A model generated the notes under the pieces. The model saw nothing but the letters and a program-made list of their open reading frames with translations. It did no database searches and was not told where the DNA came from. A stretch of DNA of 64,000 nt, from NCBI GenBank assembly GCA_002189035.1, contig CM007990.1:4960001-5024000 (forward strand), written 5' to 3'. The stretch is from Utricularia gibba (Eukaryota > Streptophyta > Magnoliopsida > Lamiales > Lentibulariaceae). The position numbers and the translations under genes were made by a program. This document shows positions 60,490-64,000 of this stretch, piece by piece (position 1 is the first letter of the stretch; every line of letters starts with the position of its first letter).

Positions 60490-61414
60490 ATGGCCGTCTC
60501 CGGGTTTCTGTTTCTCGCCATTTTTCTGGTGTTTCTTCTCTCAACTGGTTATGGTGACGGTGAGAATTGGGTCCGGGCACACGCTACATTCTACGGTGGG
60601 AGCGACGCTTCTGGAACGATGGGTATGTTCTGACTTCTCATTTCGTTGAATAAGATTGTAAAAGGTTCATCTTTTGCATGCCCATGTGATTGTTTGAACC
60701 AGGGGGAGCTTGTGGGTATGGGAATCTGTACGCCCAAGGGTATGGTACAAACACGGCGGCATTAAGTACAGCTCTGTTCAACAGCGGTTTGAGTTGCGGC
60801 TCCTGCTACGAAATCAGATGCACCGCTTCCGGAGAATGGTGCTTGTCCGGCTCGATCGTGGTTACTGCGACCAATCTATGCCCACCAAACTACGCTTTGC
60901 CCAACAGCAACGGCGGCTGGTGCAATCCCCCATTGGAGCACTTTGATCTTTCGGAGCCGGTCTTTCAACAGATAGCGCACTACAGAGCTGGGATCGTCCC
61001 CGTCGCTTACCGAAGGTTTGATTTTGATCCATTTTCTCAGAATCCCACGTAGGCTTTTTTTTTCTTTGATTCTTGGAGGTTGTTCATGAAACTGGGTACG
61101 AATGCAGGGTCCCCTGCCGGAGAAAGGGTGGGATCAGGTTTACGATCAACGGACACTCTTATTTCAACCTTGTCCTCGTTACGAACGTCGGCGGCGCCGG
61201 CGACGTCCACGCAGTTGCGGTGAAGGGCTCGAGGACGGAATGGGAGCCAATGGCGAGGAACTGGGGTCAAAACTGGCAAAGCAGCCGGAATCTTGACGGG
61301 CAGAGGTTGTCTTTCAAGGTAACCACTAGTGACGGGAGGACCGTGGTGGCGTACGACGTCGCTCCCGCTGGTTGGTCCTTTGGGCAGACATTTTCAAGTC
61401 CCGCCCAGTTCTAG
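60490..61414 (+). CDS. EXPA1: Alpha-expansin (EXPA1-like)
   Basis: Expansins loosen cell walls at acid pH without hydrolysing them. Exons are 60490-60622, 60703-61015 and 61108-61414. They give 250 residues, equal to Arabidopsis EXPA1. A signal peptide ([17 protein letters not shown]) is followed by the GH45-like domain with HATFYGG and [20 protein letters not shown], the conserved Cys of [11 protein letters not shown], and the HFDLSEPVF motif. The cellulose-binding C-terminal domain has [20 protein letters not shown] and the RNWGQNWQS block. Introns are GT-AG and sit at the classic alpha-expansin positions. It is a secreted wall protein. Closest remembered relative: At1g69530. Confidence 0.95.
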
Positions 61415-63190
61415 AAAACATCCACGGCGGAATTTGTTTTTAATTTTCCGTTCGCCGGTGTTTTGAGTTTTCCGCTCGGGAAAAAGAAGGGCGGGTTAAC
61501 CTCTAGAAGATGCTTTCTTGCAATTTTAGTCTTTTTTTGTTGGTAGCCGAGGTGGATTTATTACCACCCGCTGATTTGACCCAAATTAATTAGATTTTGG
61601 CGACTAAATTACTATTTTTAAGTATTAACTATTTTCCAATAATTATGAATTGAATATTACAATAATTCCTATAATAACTATTATTATCTTTGTAGGTGGA
61701 ATATTAATTTGTATTTGATATCTAATATTTAAAATATTATAAATAAACATGAAAATTATTCCCATAGGTCTACGTAGGGGCACGGGCATCAGCCCCTTTT
61801 TTTCCTTGTGGGTTAAAAAGGTAAATTTACTGTTTAAAAAAATAGGAATTAAATCCTTGCAAAAAAAGGATTAATGGGCCGTGGGCTGCATTTGTCTTAC
61901 GGCCTTAAAACGGCTCAATATACAATACCTGATTCATTGCTATTGGGCCAAATCCATCCATTTGGAGAAACGGGCCTGATCATTTTTTGATATTATTTCC
62001 TAGATATTTAAATATATAATAATTTATACATTTAATATTTTTTTTTAATATGCCAAATGCTAGTCAAAGCACTGGAAAATAGTGCACTGCAAATGGCTAG
62101 AAACTCCAGTCTGCCAAGAAAAAAAGTACAAATTTTGATTGAACAGCAACGGTTCTGTGACTGGCTTCTGGACTTTCAACTGTGCATTCTGTTAACTTCC
62201 ATGTAAAAGCTTCTTTCTAGCTTACAATCCTTGAACCGGGATGCTGCTATAAAGTTGCAGACAGAAACAAAGCTGCGTAAACCGAAAGCTTGAACCTTTG
62301 AGGAGTTTGAAGCTCTAAACTGAACTGAGTTATGATGGCTGTGAGTATCCAAGACTCGCCCTACTGTGAGTAGAGTATGCCTCTCTCAGATGGGTGTTAA
62401 CTTCTGGTGAAATAGGATAAGATGTGTAGCAGACAGTACATATCCTCAAGGGTGGTGGTGGGGTGATTCCCACAAGTTGCTACCTGCAGCCAAAAATGCT
62501 TTTCTTTAATCTTTATGAATGAGTGAATGTAGGAAGCCAAGGCAACAGACTTCTACAGTTACTGCAGACACTGAGTTGGAATTCAATGGACATTCATCCT
62601 TCATCTTGCTGTCCACTGTTTGTAGGGTTCTGGTTGTTATTTTATGACCACTCTCGATGCTTTTCATTTGAAAATTATCCTACAGTCGGATCCAATCACT
62701 TTACCGAAGTTGAATTGAGTTCCAATACCATGATTCCTGTATGCTCATCAGTTACTGTGTTTTGATTGCATCAGCTAGTTCTCTATTTCGTTCCAGTGTT
62801 CTGTAACGTGAAATGCTGATGTTATAAACCATTTGAGTTATAATCACCCAGCTTCAAAAAAGAGAGCATAGATGATAATCGACACATCATGGCTTGCTCT
62901 AGTCTAGTCTGCATGCACAGTGGCTCCGGTCTGAAGGTCTTCGGAGTTTGAGCCACTGAAGATAAGTGTGAGAGAAGCGGGAAGCAGGCGCACGATAAGA
63001 TGACACTCCTGCCTCAAAACCCCTCAACCTCAACCTCAACCGCTGCTTCATATCTTCTTTATTAATTCCATATGCTCTGATACTGTAAATCTTCATCTTT
63101 CTCTAGTGGTTTGTTCATGGATTTGATGCCAATTGGGACAACTTCTGGTTTTCTCCTGTTTTTTTCCCTGTGAACAGAATTCGAGCCCCC
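61415..63190. other. Intergenic DNA between expansin and MYB
   Basis: The first about 150 nt are probably the expansin 3' UTR. The rest is partly AT-rich with no gene. A pyrimidine tract ending CTGTGAACAG at about 63177 looks like an acceptor for an upstream exon of the MYB gene. Confidence 0.5.
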
Positions 63191-63852
63191 ATGCAGCAGC
63201 AGATGCTGAAGGTAAAAGCCAGGGGTCACTGGAAGGCTGAGGAGGATGGCAAGTTGAAGGAGCTCGTTTCTCTCCATGGTCCTCAGAATTGGAATGCCAT
63301 TGCGCAAACGTTACTAGGAAGATCAGGTACACAAACGAATCACCATTCTTGTTCGCCATTTGCGAATCTGGGAATCTTAACGTGGGGAAATAAAGGGAAA
63401 AGCTGTAGATTGCGGTGGTTCAATCAGCTGGATCCGAGGATCGACAGACGGGCCTTCACCCAAGAGGAGGAAGACAGACTGGTGGCGGCTCACAGAGCCT
63501 ACGGCAACAAATGGGCTACCATAGCGGCAAGGCTGTTCCCAGGACGAACAGACAACTCCCTGAAAAATCACTGGCATGTAATAACCGCCAGACGACTCAG
63601 ACAACAACATTCCCGGACTCGTAAACCAAGAAGCAAGATTACTCCTCAGAAAAGGCCATTTTTACCAAGTCAGTCACATTGTTTTTCATCCCAAGCCAGC
63701 GGTTGCAAAACTGTATCCCTTTTAACCAAGCTCCGTGCGGCATTACATACACTCTACTAGTTGCAGGCCCGGAGGAAAAACCAGAGATGCATGAGCAGGA
63801 GAGTACGGCGCCGCCATTTATAGATTTCCTGGGTGTGGGAACTGGATCCTAG
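63191..63852 (+). CDS. R2R3-MYB transcription factor, LOF/MYB105/MYB117 type
   Basis: LOF-type MYBs control organ boundaries and meristem maintenance. Exons in my model are 63191-63326, 63396-63701 and 63767-63852, about 175 residues. R2 is [20 protein letters not shown], then [21 protein letters not shown]3 is [20 protein letters not shown], then [16 protein letters not shown]. Exon 3 (acceptor TTGCAG|GC) gives the family-typical end [12 protein letters not shown]. The exon 2 donor is uncertain: AGCG|GTTGC or CCAA|GTCAGT both fit the phase. Without that splice the frame ends at 63760. An upstream exon or 5' UTR intron is likely. The R3 repeat has one residue more than usual (IAARLFPG). Length is short for the clade. 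Confidence 0.85.
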
Positions 63853-64000
63853 ATAACGAAAGCCCCTGCATTTTAGTCTCAAGCTTCTTCACATGAAGAA
63901 GACGCTACTACGAAAGGGCTTGCGAGAGATGACAGGGGCGGCAGCAGAATTTAAATCTCTTGCTTATTTCTAGTTTTAAAATCTTAAATAAAAGAATAGA

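Overview
The window is nuclear DNA of a flowering plant, almost certainly a eudicot. It shows GT-AG introns (plus a few GC-AG), chloroplast transit peptides, eukaryotic tRNA genes, and plant-only families: NAC, R2R3-MYB, alpha-expansin, PPR, AGO7, RDR1 and RUS3. Introns are mostly 70-150 nt. The gene-rich part is AT-balanced, and AT-rich spacers lie between genes, so the genome looks compact. I cannot name the species.

Layout: 0-4 kb holds a chloroplast HSP90 (cut by the window start), a tRNA-Val and a UDP-arabinopyranose mutase, all on the minus strand. 5.6-10.1 kb holds RDR1 (+). 10.4-18 kb holds an organellar RimP-like gene (-), tRNA-Thr (+), RUS3 (+), an erlin/SPFH protein (-) and a doubtful small gene. 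19.3-29.6 kb holds a QUASIMODO2-like pectin methyltransferase, the Elongator-associated KTI12/DRL1 protein, a disordered repeat protein and a thylakoid lumen protein (all -). 30.2-36.8 kb holds a PPR protein and a DHHC S-acyltransferase (+). 37.2-46.2 kb holds a multi-pass membrane protein, AGO7 and a plastid SET-domain lysine methyltransferase (all -). 48.4-49.5 kb holds a MIXTA-like MYB (-), followed by a 7 kb AT-rich gene desert. 56.8-63.9 kb holds a NAP-type NAC, an alpha-expansin and a LOF/MYB105-type MYB (+).

No operon-like system is present; these are independent genes. RDR1 and AGO7 are both RNA-silencing genes. From memory, the closest Arabidopsis homologues fall mainly in two chromosome 1 blocks (about At1g13770-At1g14790 and At1g69210-At1g69560), with some in At2g03-04. 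The window therefore looks like one ancestral segment whose genes were split between duplicated copies in Arabidopsis.

Most multi-exon models were rebuilt by hand and close in frame with lengths normal for their families. The exceptions are the first 3 kb, where HSP90 carries two single-base frameshifts and the mutase one. The sequence shows several oddities: stop-free introns of 3n length in the NAC and last MYB gene, four GC-AG introns, an extra residue in the R3 repeat of the last MYB, an atypical N-terminus on the MIXTA-like MYB, and some sharp hairpins in non-coding DNA. I found no convincing new multi-gene system.
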